Source: CAWAYH01 sp963786195 (lineage in GTDB: Bacteria; Acidobacteriota; Vicinamibacteria; Vicinamibacterales; 2-12-FULL-66-21). Taken from it: DNA of 64,000 nt. The notes under the pieces were generated by a model, which saw only the letters and a list, made by a program, of their open reading frames with translations, did no database searches and had not been told where the DNA came from. How positions within the stretch are numbered: the first letter of the stretch is position 1; each line of letters starts with the position of its first letter. Positions 49,734-58,963 of this stretch are shown one piece after another. Made by a program: the position numbers and the translations under genes. The DNA lies in the NCBI GenBank assembly GCA_963786195.1, contig CAWAYH010000004.1, forward strand, positions 434,001 through 498,000, written 5' to 3'.

Positions 49734-50506
49734 CGGATTCGACCGTCTGCATCGGGTGCAAGGCGTGCGAGGTCGCCTGCAAGGAGTGGAACGACGTTCC
49801 GAGCGGCGGGTTCCGCATGAGCGGCTTCTCCTACGACAACACGGTCGGCCTCGGACATTCGACGTGGCGGCACGTGAAGTTCATCGAACGCCACGGGGAG
49901 CCGGCCGGCGCGGCCGACGCCGGCTATCGCAGCAACGCGTTCCGCTGGGACTTCTCCTCCGACGTCTGCAAGCACTGCGAGAACGCCGGCTGCCTCGAAG
50001 CCTGCCCCACCGGATCCATCGTCCGGACCGAATTCGGCGGTGTGTTCATTCAGCCCGATGTCTGCAACGGCTGCGGCTATTGCGTCGTCGCATGTCCGTT
50101 CGGGGTCGTGGATCGAAGGCCGGACGACGGGCGTGCGTTCAAGTGCACGTTCTGCTACGACCGTCAGAAGGTCGGACTCAAGCCGGCGTGCGCGACCGCC
50201 TGCCCCACCGAATCCATTCAGTTTGGCGACCTCGACGATCTGCGCGCCCGAGCCGAACGTCGGCTCGAGGAGCTGCGCGCCCGCGGCATCGAGGATGCCG
50301 TTCTGTACGATGCGCGGGACACGAGCGTCGGCGGGACGCATGCGATGTTCATCTTCCGCGGTCACCCCGAGGAGTACAATCTGCCGTCGGCGCCGGAGGT
50401 GCCGACCGTGCACCTGCGATCGGGGTGGCAGTCTGCAGGCCTGGCAGCCGGGCTGATGCTGGCGGCAACCGCGTTCGCATTCCTGGCGGGACGCGGGTCG
50501 CGCTGA
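49712..50506 (+). CDS. fdhB: Formate dehydrogenase Fe-S (beta) subunit
   Basis: A 264-residue ferredoxin-like subunit that carries electrons from FdhA to the membrane. Four Cys clusters bind four 4Fe-4S centres: CIGCKACEVACKEWN, CKHCENAGCLEACP, CNGCGYCVVACPFG and CTFCYDRQKVGLKPACATACP. The C-terminus has one membrane helix (SAGLAAGLMLAATAFAFLAG), as in the beta subunit of formate dehydrogenase-N. The ATG at 49712 overlaps the 3' end of fdhA. It is followed by an unknown membrane protein and an NrfD-type subunit. Confidence 0.9.
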   Translation: MATTGFLTDSTVCIGCKACEVACKEWNDVPSGGFRMSGFSYDNTVGLGHSTWRHVKFIERHGEPAGAADAGYRSNAFRWDFSSDVCKHCENAGCLEACPTGSIVRTEFGGVFIQPDVCNGCGYCVVACPFGVVDRRPDDGRAFKCTFCYDRQKVGLKPACATACPTESIQFGDLDDLRARAERRLEELRARGIEDAVLYDARDTSVGGTHAMFIFRGHPEEYNLPSAPEVPTVHLRSGWQSAGLAAGLMLAATAFAFLAGRGSR

Positions 50507-50518
50507 TCCAGCTCATTG

Positions 50519-51619
50519 ATGCTGAAACTGATTCTCCTCATCCCGGCCGTCGTGCTGCTCGCGCTCGGGGCCGAGGGCCTGTACCACGCCGCGATCAGTC
50601 GTGAAACCATTTCAATCCCCTGCGACCAGTTCGTGCGGGCGCACCCGTCCTCGCACCGGCTGCGCCTGACCGGCTGCCAGATCGACGTGGCCGGTGCCGG
50701 CTACCGTGAGTCACGCGGCCAGATCCAGGAGCTCTTCCTGCCCGCGCGTCCGACGAACGCGCTGACGCTGCCGGCGCCGATCGTGGCGGCGACGCGCGAC
50801 CCGGCTGCGATCGCGCTGGCGCAAGGCATCTTCGGCGGCGGACGCGTTCCCGCGCCCGACCAGTCCCTCGCCGTCATGCAGAAGGTCGTGACCGTTCTGC
50901 GCGCGTCGAACGAGCTCGACGGCCTGGAGCGCGCGGGGGTGATGGAACGTTTCCGATCGCGACGGATTCTCTCGGGGCTTGCGACACCGGTCGCGGCGGA
51001 CGCGGCGCTCGTCGATCTCAACGGATCCCCGGACCTGGTGAAGCCCGCGCTGGCCGCGGGCGCCGGGCTGCTGCTCGTGCTGATTTCCGTGATGCTCTCA
51101 CGCCGCCCTCGAGCCTCGAAACCGGCCGTCAGCACGGCCGAACCGCTTCCGGCCGCGGCGGCGCCCATGGAACCGGTGCCGCAGAACGATCCGCCAGCTC
51201 CGCCTCAGCCGACACCGCTCGCCGTGACGCTGCCGGGATTGTTGCTGTTGAATCTCGACGTCGCAGCCGGCCCGGAAGCGATCGAGGCCGCGCCGCCCCT
51301 GGGATCGCGCGGCGACGTTGTCGCGATTCTGTGCGGAGTCATCACGGACCTGCAGGTCGACGCCGCACAGCGCGTGCTCAAGCGACCCGATCGGTCGGTC
51401 ACGATAGACCTGGGCGCGCACGACGACGTGCAGACTGCGGTCGTTCAGACCCGCGGCGAGGCGGGGGTCGCGCTCGTGAAGGAAGTCCTCGACATGACCG
51501 GCTGGCGAGCGTTTGCGCCGAAGACCGGCCTGTTCGTCACGGCGGCGGATCTCGCGGCGCTTGCGGCTTTGGCGCACGAAGACACGAGCGATCGGCCACC
51601 TCAGAAATCCGATGGATGA
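50519..51619 (+). CDS. Unrecognised membrane protein inside the formate dehydrogenase operon, ~366 aa
   Basis: An N-terminal membrane helix (LILLIPAVVLLALGAEGLYHA) leads a region of about 150 residues that includes SIPCDQFVRAHPSSHRLRLTGC. A second helix (ALAAGAGLLLVLISVML) and a Pro/Ala-rich linker (residues ~195-235) follow, then a C-terminal domain of ~120 residues. I know no family for it. The only two cysteines of the first domain (Cys36, Cys53) could form a disulfide or bind a metal. It begins 13 bases after fdhB; its stop overlaps the start of the NrfD gene by a few bases, so it is a genuine member of the operon. It may be an assembly factor or an extra subunit. Confidence 0.7.
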   Translation: MLKLILLIPAVVLLALGAEGLYHAAISRETISIPCDQFVRAHPSSHRLRLTGCQIDVAGAGYRESRGQIQELFLPARPTNALTLPAPIVAATRDPAAIALAQGIFGGGRVPAPDQSLAVMQKVVTVLRASNELDGLERAGVMERFRSRRILSGLATPVAADAALVDLNGSPDLVKPALAAGAGLLLVLISVMLSRRPRASKPAVSTAEPLPAAAAPMEPVPQNDPPAPPQPTPLAVTLPGLLLLNLDVAAGPEAIEAAPPLGSRGDVVAILCGVITDLQVDAAQRVLKRPDRSVTIDLGAHDDVQTAVVQTRGEAGVALVKEVLDMTGWRAFAPKTGLFVTAADLAALAALAHEDTSDRPPQKSDG

Positions 51620-52595
51620 CGCGCGGAGTGACGAACGCGAGCGACGACTCGAGCAGATTCGTCGCGAAGCCGCGGACCTGGGTCGCGTCGACCGTCCAGG
51701 CATTCAGCCGGCAGGCTCACCCCTGCCGCCCGTGCCGGTCGAGGGCGGCGGCTATTACGGCCAGCCGCTGCTGAAAGCGCCGGTGTGGACGTGGGAGATC
51801 CCCGCCTATTTTTTCGTGGGTGGCGCGGGCGGCGCCGCGGCGGTGATCGGAGCCGTCGCGCGAGCGGCCGGCGCGAGCGAAGCGCTCGTCCGCGATGCGC
51901 GCTGGATCGCCGCGGTCGGCGGCGCGGCGTCGCCGCCGCTGCTCGTGTCGGATCTGGGCAGGCCCGAGCGATTCCTGAACATGCTCCGCGTGTTCAAGGT
52001 CCGGAGCCCGATGTCGGTGGGCGCGTGGACACTGGTCGCGTTCACGCATGCGTCGGGCGCCGCCGCATTTGCGGACGTCGCGCGCCGGGCGAGCGGCGGC
52101 CGTCTCCCGGTGAAGGTCGTGGGAGACGCCGCGGAAGTCGTTGCCGCCGCGACGGGCCTCGTGCTGGCGACTTATACCGGAGTGCTGATCGGCGCCACCG
52201 CCGTACCGGTGTGGTCGCAGAACGTGCAGCTCCTGCCGATCCATTTCGGCGCGTCAGCGCTCGGCACTGCCGTCTCGCTGCTCGAGCTGATGGGTCATCG
52301 CGACCGCGCGCTCAACAACCTCGGCATCGGCGCAGCCGCCACCGAAACGGTCATCGGCCTTGCGCTGGAGGGTCAGGACGATCCCACGCTCGATCCACTC
52401 AAGAAGGGGTGGTCTGGACGGGTGACGCGACTGGGCGGCGTGCTGTCCGGACCGCTGCCGCTGGCGCTGCGCGTCCTCGGACGACGTTCGATGGCCGCGC
52501 GACGCGCGGCCGCGGTTTCCACGATCGCAGGATCGCTGTTGACGCGCGTCGGGTGGCTCGCGGCCGGCCGTGAGTCGGTGGCGCGCCGCGTTTGA
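51612..52595 (+). CDS. nrfD: NrfD-type membrane subunit of formate dehydrogenase
   Basis: A hydrophobic protein with about eight predicted helices and the NrfD/polysulfide-reductase pattern: GQPLLKAPVWTWEIPAYFFVGGAGGAAAVIGAV, LLVSDLGRPERFLNMLRVFK (a conserved Arg/Asp segment) and SPMSVGAWTLVAFT. It would pass electrons from FdhB to the quinone pool in place of the cytochrome b subunit of the E. coli enzyme. The ATG at 51612 was chosen because the preceding stop overlaps it. The N-terminal ~45 residues are charged and may interact with FdhB. The gene name is generic for the family. Confidence 0.85.
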   Translation: MDDARSDERERRLEQIRREAADLGRVDRPGIQPAGSPLPPVPVEGGGYYGQPLLKAPVWTWEIPAYFFVGGAGGAAAVIGAVARAAGASEALVRDARWIAAVGGAASPPLLVSDLGRPERFLNMLRVFKVRSPMSVGAWTLVAFTHASGAAAFADVARRASGGRLPVKVVGDAAEVVAAATGLVLATYTGVLIGATAVPVWSQNVQLLPIHFGASALGTAVSLLELMGHRDRALNNLGIGAAATETVIGLALEGQDDPTLDPLKKGWSGRVTRLGGVLSGPLPLALRVLGRRSMAARRAAAVSTIAGSLLTRVGWLAAGRESVARRV

Positions 52596-52615
52596 ACAGG
52601 AGAAGGGGACGGGTC

Positions 52616-54079
52616 CTACGCGTTCACCGCAAGCGACCGCGGTATCCGCGCTGACTCGGCGATCGCGTGCCCCAGCCGTCGCGCCGCGTCGTCGATTGCC
52701 GTGGGCAGCACGCTGGAGAAGCAAATCCGCAACTCCGACTCGCCCGCGGGGTCGGGATAGAACGCGTGCCCCGGTACGAACGCCACTCCGCCGGCGAGCG
52801 CGCGGTCCAGCACCACCCGGGCGATGAGGCCCATCGGCAGCCTGCACCACAGGTAGAGCCCGCCCTGCGGCCGCCCGAACCTGAGCGCGGCCGCCGGCAC
52901 GTGACGCTGCAGCGCGCTCTGCATCACCGTCGCGCGTCGCGCGTGCTCGGCGCGAAGCGTCCGAAGGTGGGTGTCGAAGTTGCCATCGCGAATCAGCCGC
53001 GCCATCACGAACTGTCCGAGGTTCTGGGTATGCGGATCGAGCCGCTGCTTGATGATCGCGATCTGATCGACGATCGACGGCGCGGCCGAGAGCCACCCCA
53101 GTCGCAGTCCCGGCGCCAGGACCTTCGAAAAACTGTTCAGGTAGATGACGATGTTCTGCGCGTCGAGCTCGCGCAGCGATGGCGGAGGCTTTTCGGTGAA
53201 GTAGAGCTCGCCGTACGTGGCGTCCTCGACGATCGGGACGCGATAGCGCTCCGCCAGGTTCAACAGCTCCCGGCGTGCGCGGATCGGCATCGTGACGCCC
53301 GTCGGGTTCTGGAACGTGGGGTTCGTGTAAATCAGCTTCGGTCGATACCGGACGAGCACGTCTTCGAGCTCGTCCATGTCGGCGCGCGCGACGTCCCATC
53401 CGATCAGCTTCGCGCCGGCGGCGCGGAACGACTGAATGGCGCCAAGGTATCCGGGACGGTCGATGATGACCGCATCGCCGGGATCGACGAGGCAGCGCGC
53501 CAGGAGATCGAGGCCCTGCTGCGCGCCCGCCAGGATCAGCACGCTCTCGGCGGGTACGCCGAATCGCTCGGCGATCGCTTCGCGGAGCGCCGGTTGTCCC
53601 TCGGTCGGGCCGTGCCGCCACACCGCCATCGCCTCGCGCCGCAACACGTGATCGATCGCCTGCTGAAACGCGGCGGTTGGAAAACAGTCGATAGCCGGCT
53701 CACCGGCGGCCAGCGACAGGACGCGGGCATCGGACGAATGCCGGATGGTGTCGCGCAAGATCGAGTCGCTCGATCGCAGCGCGGCGGCGGCAATCTTCCC
53801 GCGCCACGCGAACGGCGCGCCCGTGGGATCGGGGGCGGCGCAGACGAACGTGCCGCGTCCCACGTAGCCGCGGAGCAGGCCGCGCGATTCGAGCTCGCGG
53901 TAGGCGCTGACCACCGTCGTTCGGCTGATGCGCAGGCGCAGGGCGAGCTCACGCTCCGGCGGGACGCGCGCGCCCGACGGCAGATCCCCGCGGGAAATCG
54001 CCGATTCCAGAAGGCTGACCAGATGTCCGTATAGCGGCCGGGTCGTCCGCACGAACTGCCGCTCGAGCTGCTGAAGCAT
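52616..54079 (-). CDS. MocR/PdxR-type GntR regulator with aminotransferase domain, 487 aa
   Basis: A GntR winged helix (residues ~12-80: PLYGHLVSLLESAISRGDLPSGARVPPERELA, TTVVSAYRELESRGLLRGYVGRGTFV) is fused to a class-I aminotransferase-like domain. The PLP lysine lies in YLNSFSKVLAPGLRLGW, with YTNPTFQNPTGVTM before it. These proteins sense PLP or amino acids and do not usually catalyse transamination. TCCAAT boxes just upstream of the start suggest autoregulation. It converges with the formate dehydrogenase operon; nothing here tells which genes it controls. Confidence 0.9.
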   Translation of the reverse strand: MLQQLERQFVRTTRPLYGHLVSLLESAISRGDLPSGARVPPERELALRLRISRTTVVSAYRELESRGLLRGYVGRGTFVCAAPDPTGAPFAWRGKIAAAALRSSDSILRDTIRHSSDARVLSLAAGEPAIDCFPTAAFQQAIDHVLRREAMAVWRHGPTEGQPALREAIAERFGVPAESVLILAGAQQGLDLLARCLVDPGDAVIIDRPGYLGAIQSFRAAGAKLIGWDVARADMDELEDVLVRYRPKLIYTNPTFQNPTGVTMPIRARRELLNLAERYRVPIVEDATYGELYFTEKPPPSLRELDAQNIVIYLNSFSKVLAPGLRLGWLSAAPSIVDQIAIIKQRLDPHTQNLGQFVMARLIRDGNFDTHLRTLRAEHARRATVMQSALQRHVPAAALRFGRPQGGLYLWCRLPMGLIARVVLDRALAGGVAFVPGHAFYPDPAGESELRICFSSVLPTAIDDAARRLGHAIAESARIPRSLAVNA

Positions 54080-54115
54080 GGAGCCTCCGCCGACCAGCGT
54101 GGATCAGGTGGCAGG

Positions 54116-54229
54116 TCCAATGTCACTCCAATCGACCATTGGCCCATGCATTAGATGGATTCATGCCTCACATTACTGAGGTTCATGAATAGCTGGCACC
54201 GGTCCAATCAGGGATCGGTGCAGTCCAAT
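54116..54229. promoter_or_regulatory. Repeated TCCAAT boxes upstream of the MocR-type gene
   Basis: TCCAAT occurs at 54116-54121, 54127-54132, 54203-54208 and 54224-54229, and the inverted ATTGG at 54138-54142, in a 150-base gap of lower GC. Spaced direct and inverted copies are the usual form of MocR/PdxR operators. Binding has not been shown, and the spacing is not uniform. Confidence 0.5.
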
Positions 54230-54232
54230 CCG

Positions 54233-55132
54233 CTAATCCAGGTCCTCTTTCGTGAGGTCGGTGTTGATGGCAAACGCTGCTTCTGCGCCTTCTGCCGCGG
54301 CGACGACAACCCACTGGACGGCGCGGGAGGCATCGCCGGCCACATAGAGCCCGGGAACGTGCGTCGTCTCGTACTTGCCGGTGCGCACCGTCCCCTTCTC
54401 CGTGAACTTGCAGCCCAGACGGATCGCCAGGTCGGATTGCTGTGTCTGCCCCGTGGTGAAGAACATCGCGCGACGCGGCAGCCGCTCGCCGGTCCGGAGC
54501 ACCACGTGCTGGAGGATGCCGTTCGCGCCTTCCAGCTTTGCGATGCGCTCCTCGCGAAGCACGATATCGTTGCGTTTCAGCGTCGCGAGACCCTCGTCCG
54601 GGATCTGCGAGGGTCCGTCAGTGAACAGGACCAGGTCGCGGCTCCACTGCGTCAATTCCAGCGCGAGGCCAAGCCCGCGATCCGCCGCACCGTACACGGC
54701 AATGGGCGCATCGCGCACTTCCCAGCCATCGCAGTACGGGCAATGAAACACGCTTCGCCCGAAGAGTTCCCGGCAGCCGTCGATCTCGGGCACGTTGTCC
54801 ACGACGCCGGTGGCCAGGAGGAGCCTGCGCGCGCGCAATCGCTCGCCGGATGCCAGCGACACTTCGAAGCGCGTGTCGTCCAGGCGCTGCGCGTCGACGA
54901 CCTCGATCGACCGCGTCTCGACCGTGTCGTACCGCGTCAGTTCCTCTCGAGCGAGCGTCAGGAATTCGAGCGGCGGGATGCCATCGCGCGTGAGGTAGCC
55001 ATGCATGGCCTGCGACGCCGCGTTCCTCGGCCTGCCCGTATCACACAGGAGCACCGATCGCCGGCACCGGCCGAGCATCAACGCGGCACTGAGGCCGGCG
55101 GGGCCGCCGCCCACAATCACGACGTCGTACAT
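54233..55132 (-). CDS. Thioredoxin-reductase-like flavoprotein, 299 aa
   Basis: The FAD-binding Rossmann motif (VVIVGGGPAGLSAALMLGR) opens the protein; the redox-active CPYC (Cys131, Cys134, in SVFHCPYCDGWEV) follows, and the C-terminal GLYVAGDASRAVQW holds the FAD-binding aspartate. This is the layout of short thioredoxin reductase-like oxidoreductases (as in bacterial disulfide-reducing flavoproteins). NADPH binding (GAADRGLGLALEL) is less typical than GxGxxA/G. It precedes the MocR gene on the same strand. The substrate disulfide is unknown. Confidence 0.85.
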   Translation of the reverse strand: MYDVVIVGGGPAGLSAALMLGRCRRSVLLCDTGRPRNAASQAMHGYLTRDGIPPLEFLTLAREELTRYDTVETRSIEVVDAQRLDDTRFEVSLASGERLRARRLLLATGVVDNVPEIDGCRELFGRSVFHCPYCDGWEVRDAPIAVYGAADRGLGLALELTQWSRDLVLFTDGPSQIPDEGLATLKRNDIVLREERIAKLEGANGILQHVVLRTGERLPRRAMFFTTGQTQQSDLAIRLGCKFTEKGTVRTGKYETTHVPGLYVAGDASRAVQWVVVAAAEGAEAAFAINTDLTKEDLD

Positions 55133-55183
55133 GATGGGTCCTTGTAGCGAAGTGTCTAGCCGGCGGGGAACGGGATCGGCGGC

Positions 55184-57593
55184 TTATCCGGCAGCCACCA
55201 CCTGAAATCCTTCGGCCTCTCGCAGGCTCGCGAGATCCGGATCCCGGCGCACGCGTGCCGCGGTCAGCGCCGGCAGGGCCTTCGCGACGCGCTCGAGCGA
55301 TTCGAGCGCGCGATCCGGATCGCCCCTGAGCGCGTACATGCAGGCGACGTAGTACCGCGTGAACGGATCGTCGCCGCCGCGCGCCAGGCGCGCATCGAAC
55401 ACCTTCTGCGCGCGATCGAAGTGCCGGGCCGCGTCGGCCGGCCGATCCAGCCGGTGATACGCGGCGCCCAGCTTGATGTTCAGCTCGATGGTCGTGCGCT
55501 CCTTCAGCGCGTGATCGCTCGAGCCGATGAATGCGAGCCCGCGTTCGTACTCACGGATGGCGTCGTCGTAGCGGCCCTGAAGGTAGTACACGTAGCCCAG
55601 TCGGGTATTGGCGCCGACCACCTGAAGGCCCGCGTTGCCCGAGATGAACTGATCCTGCAGCTCGACGGCGCGCTTGCAGACGCGCTCGGCCTCCTCGTAC
55701 CGGCCCTCCCAGGCCAGGAGCAGTCCCAGCTGCAGGTAGCTGTAGCCGGCCTCCGGGTTGAGTTCGATGGACCGCTCGAACTCGGGAATCGCGGCCGCGA
55801 AATCGCCCTTGCCGACCCAGTACGCGCGCGCGAGCCCCTGGTGCGCCTGATCGCTCTCGGGATCGAGACGAATCGCCTCTTTGATCGCGACGATCGCCTC
55901 GTCCACGCGCCCGAGCGTGAGCAACGCGGATCCCAGCCAGTCGTGCGCATCAGCCAGCTGCGGATTGATGGAGAGCGCGCGCCGCTCCATCTCGATCCCC
56001 TTGAGCACGAGGTCGTCCAGGCCCATGAACGAGCCTTTGAGCTGGTACACCCCGCCCAACGCGGCCCACGCCGCGGCGTACTCCGGGATCGTGACGTGTC
56101 GCGTCCTCGAACGACGCGAGCGCCCGCTCGATGGAATCGCGGGTCGCCAGGCGGAGGTTCATCATGCCCCGCGCGTAGCTCTCGTACGCCTCCACCGACC
56201 GGGTTTCCTGGCGCTCGATTCCGGCAATCTCCGTCCCGCGCAGCGCCAGGTTCAGACCCTGGCTCAATTCGAAGACGATTTTGTCCTGCAGCGCGAAGAT
56301 GTCGCCGATCCGGCCGTCCACCTTGACGGTGCGCTGCACCTGGCCGGTGTCGACCTCGACGAAGTTCGTGGTGATCCGCACCATCTCGCCTATCCGCTGG
56401 AACCCGCCGACGACGACCCAGGTGGCGCCGAGCCGCCGGCCGACGTCGATCGCCAGCGACTCGTCGAGGTGCGCATCGGAGCCGACGCTGCGGAGCGCAT
56501 CGAACACGCGCGCCCGGCCGATGAGCGTCAGGCCGCGCACGTTCTTCAGATCGGAGCTGACGGTTTCCGCAATGCCCGTCCCGATCCAGTCGTCGGCATG
56601 CTCGCGCGTGATGTTGGCGAACGTCATCACGGCGACCGAGCGCTCGACGGCTGGCGTGACGGCGGTCCCGCCCGCCGCGACACGGCTCGTCGTGCCGCGC
56701 GGCGCCTTGTCGAGCTCGAGCGCCACCGTCCGGAGGTCCTGCTGCATCTCGCGCGCGGACTGATACCGGAACGTCGGCGACTTCTCGAGCGCCCGCGCGA
56801 CGATCGCGTCGAGGGATGCTGGAACGCCGGCGCTGAACCGCGACGGCGGAGGCGGCACTTCGTGCAGGATCCGATCGATGATCTCGGTCGGCGATCCGCC
56901 GACGAACGGCACGCGTCCGGATGACAGCTCGAAGAGCACGATGCCGAGCGAGAACAGATCGGCTCGATGATCGATCGGTCGCCCGAGCGCCTGTTCGGGC
57001 GCCATGTAGGACACGGTGCCCACCACCACTCCCGCCATGGTCACCTGGGGCGTCGTCGTCGAAGACGAAGTGGCCTGATCGGGCGTGAGGAATTTCGCGA
57101 GACCGAAATCGAGGACCTTCACGAGGCCGCGCTCGGTCCACATCAGATTCGCGCTCTTGATGTCGCGATGGACGATGCCGCGTCCGTGCGCTTCGTCGAG
57201 CGCGTCCGTGACCTGAAGCCCGACTTCGACGACCTCGCGCACGGGCAGCGGTCCCTTCGACACGCGTGATGAGAGCAGCTCGCCTTCGACGTACTCCATC
57301 ACGATGAAGTCGGCGCCGCTCGACTCGCCGATGTCATAGGTGACCGCGATGTTCGGCGATCGGAGCAGGGACGCGGCACGCGCCTCGGTGAGCAGGCGCG
57401 CGCGGCTCTCGGGATCGGCTTTCAGCGCGTGTGGCAGGAACTTGAGCGCAACGGACCGGCCGAGACGGATGTCCTCGGCGCGATACACTTCACCCATGCC
57501 CCCGGCGCCCAGAAGCTTGTCGATGCGGTAGTGCTGAACCGTCGTGCCGATTGCGTTCACAGAAGAAGCCGAGCGTTGGAGTCCGGTGCCCAC
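55184..57593 (-). CDS. Ser/Thr protein kinase with TolB-like and TPR domains, one frameshift
   Basis: A kinase domain (residues ~22-290) with the glycine loop GAGGMGEVY, Lys51, HRDIKSANL and DFGLAKF, and SYMAPEQALG. There is no membrane helix. Then follows a TolB-like/FlgO-type segment (SVAVMTFANITREHADDWIGTGI) often found in cyclase or kinase TPR proteins, and some seven tetratricopeptide repeats (VDEAIVAIKEAIRLDPES, RYDDAIREYERGL). The frame changes at 56085-56087, where a G run is one base too long (expected DPEYAAAWA). Repaired length is about 800 residues. The GTG at 57593 is the start. Its target is unknown; the divergent outer-membrane gene is the nearest neighbour. Confidence 0.8.
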
Positions 57594-57709
57594 GGGTACT
57601 CAGAATGAGACGCGCCGGGCCGTCCTGACGATCCCAAGGGTACAAGTATAGTGAGATCGACCGTCTGGCTCCGCTTGACCCTCGAATCGTTACAAGGATC
57701 ACCACCGGA

Positions 57710-58954
57710 ATGAGACCCCTCGCCCGTTTATGCGTTACAGCCGCGCTCGCACTGCCCGCCCCGGCCGTAGCGCAGCAACCCACACCGATGCAACACGATC
57801 ACGCCGCCATGCGGTCGCCCGGCTGGCACTTCATGCAGGACGGTGTCGTATTCTTCAACATCAACCATCAGGGCGGCGACCGTGGCGGTGATGAGTTCGC
57901 GGTGCAGAACTGGTGGATGGGCATGGCCCAGCGTTCGAGCGGGCGGCACTCGCTGCGGATCGCACTGATGCTGAGCCTCGAGCCCGCGACGCTGGGCGAG
58001 GACGGGTATCGCGAGATCTTTCAGACCGGTGAGACGTTCAACGGATTTCCGCTGATCGATCGCCAGCATCCGCACGACTTCCTGATGCAGGCTGCCGTCA
58101 CGTGGCGGATGGCGCTCGGACGCGGATACTCGATGACGCTGGCCGGCGCGCCCGTCGGCGAGCCGGCGCTCGGCCCTGTGGCGTTCATGCACCGCGCATC
58201 GGCGTTCGAGAATCCGACGGCTCCGCTCAGCCACCACACCGTGGATTCGACACACGTGTCGATGGGGGTGCTGACGGGCGGGATCGACCGCGGACCCTGG
58301 CAGGTCGAAGGCTCGGTGTTCAACGGGCGCGAGCCGGACGAGCAGCGCTGGGACCTGATGGATCCGGGTCCGCTCGATTCCTGGTCGGTGCGCGGATGGT
58401 TTCGACCCACTGCTGAATGGGCGTTCCAGGTGTCGCACGGATTCCTGACCGAACCGGAAGCAACGGAACCAGGCGACATCCGCCGGACGACCGCGTCCGC
58501 GTCATGGATGCCTCGCCGCAGTGACGGCTGGACCGCGGCGTCCGCGATCTACGGCCGCAACAACAAGCGGGGCGGAGATTTCAACGCGTTCCTCGGTGAG
58601 CTGACGCACGTCTTCGGTGCGAACACGGCGTACGGGCGCTTCGAGGCCGTGCAGGTCGAGAGCAATCTGCTCCGCTTCGGCATCCACACCTTCATCATGT
58701 CGTCGAAAGCGAGCCACGTGCCGGACACCGGCGAAGGGCGCGACACGCTGACGACCGTGACGATCGGCGGCGTGCGGACGATCGCGAAGCCCTGGGGCAT
58801 CGACCTCGCAGCGGGTGGCGACGTCACGTTCTATGCGGTGCCGGAGGTCCTGAAGCCGATCTACAGCGATCGTCCGGTCTCGTTCCACATCTTCTTCCGC
58901 GTGCGCCCGCCGGCACCCTCGGGCCGGATGCTGGACATGACGATGACGCGGTAG
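57710..58954 (+). CDS. Predicted outer-membrane beta-barrel protein, 414 aa
   Basis: Signal peptide LCVTAALALPAPAVAQQ is followed by a His/Met-rich segment (MQHDHAAM) and alternating beta strands (GVVFFNINHQGGDRGGDEF, RHSLRIALMLSLEPATL, TAYGRFEAVQVESNLLRFG), ending HIFFRVRPPAPS. Length and aromatic girdle patterns fit an outer-membrane barrel. Proteins with this MQHDHAAM-like N-terminus often neighbour copper-resistance genes in other genomes, but no such genes are here, so metal handling is only a possibility. It is divergent from the kinase gene with a 116-base gap. Confidence 0.6.
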   Translation: MRPLARLCVTAALALPAPAVAQQPTPMQHDHAAMRSPGWHFMQDGVVFFNINHQGGDRGGDEFAVQNWWMGMAQRSSGRHSLRIALMLSLEPATLGEDGYREIFQTGETFNGFPLIDRQHPHDFLMQAAVTWRMALGRGYSMTLAGAPVGEPALGPVAFMHRASAFENPTAPLSHHTVDSTHVSMGVLTGGIDRGPWQVEGSVFNGREPDEQRWDLMDPGPLDSWSVRGWFRPTAEWAFQVSHGFLTEPEATEPGDIRRTTASASWMPRRSDGWTAASAIYGRNNKRGGDFNAFLGELTHVFGANTAYGRFEAVQVESNLLRFGIHTFIMSSKASHVPDTGEGRDTLTTVTIGGVRTIAKPWGIDLAAGGDVTFYAVPEVLKPIYSDRPVSFHIFFRVRPPAPSGRMLDMTMTR

Positions 58955-58963
58955 GCTTCCGGT

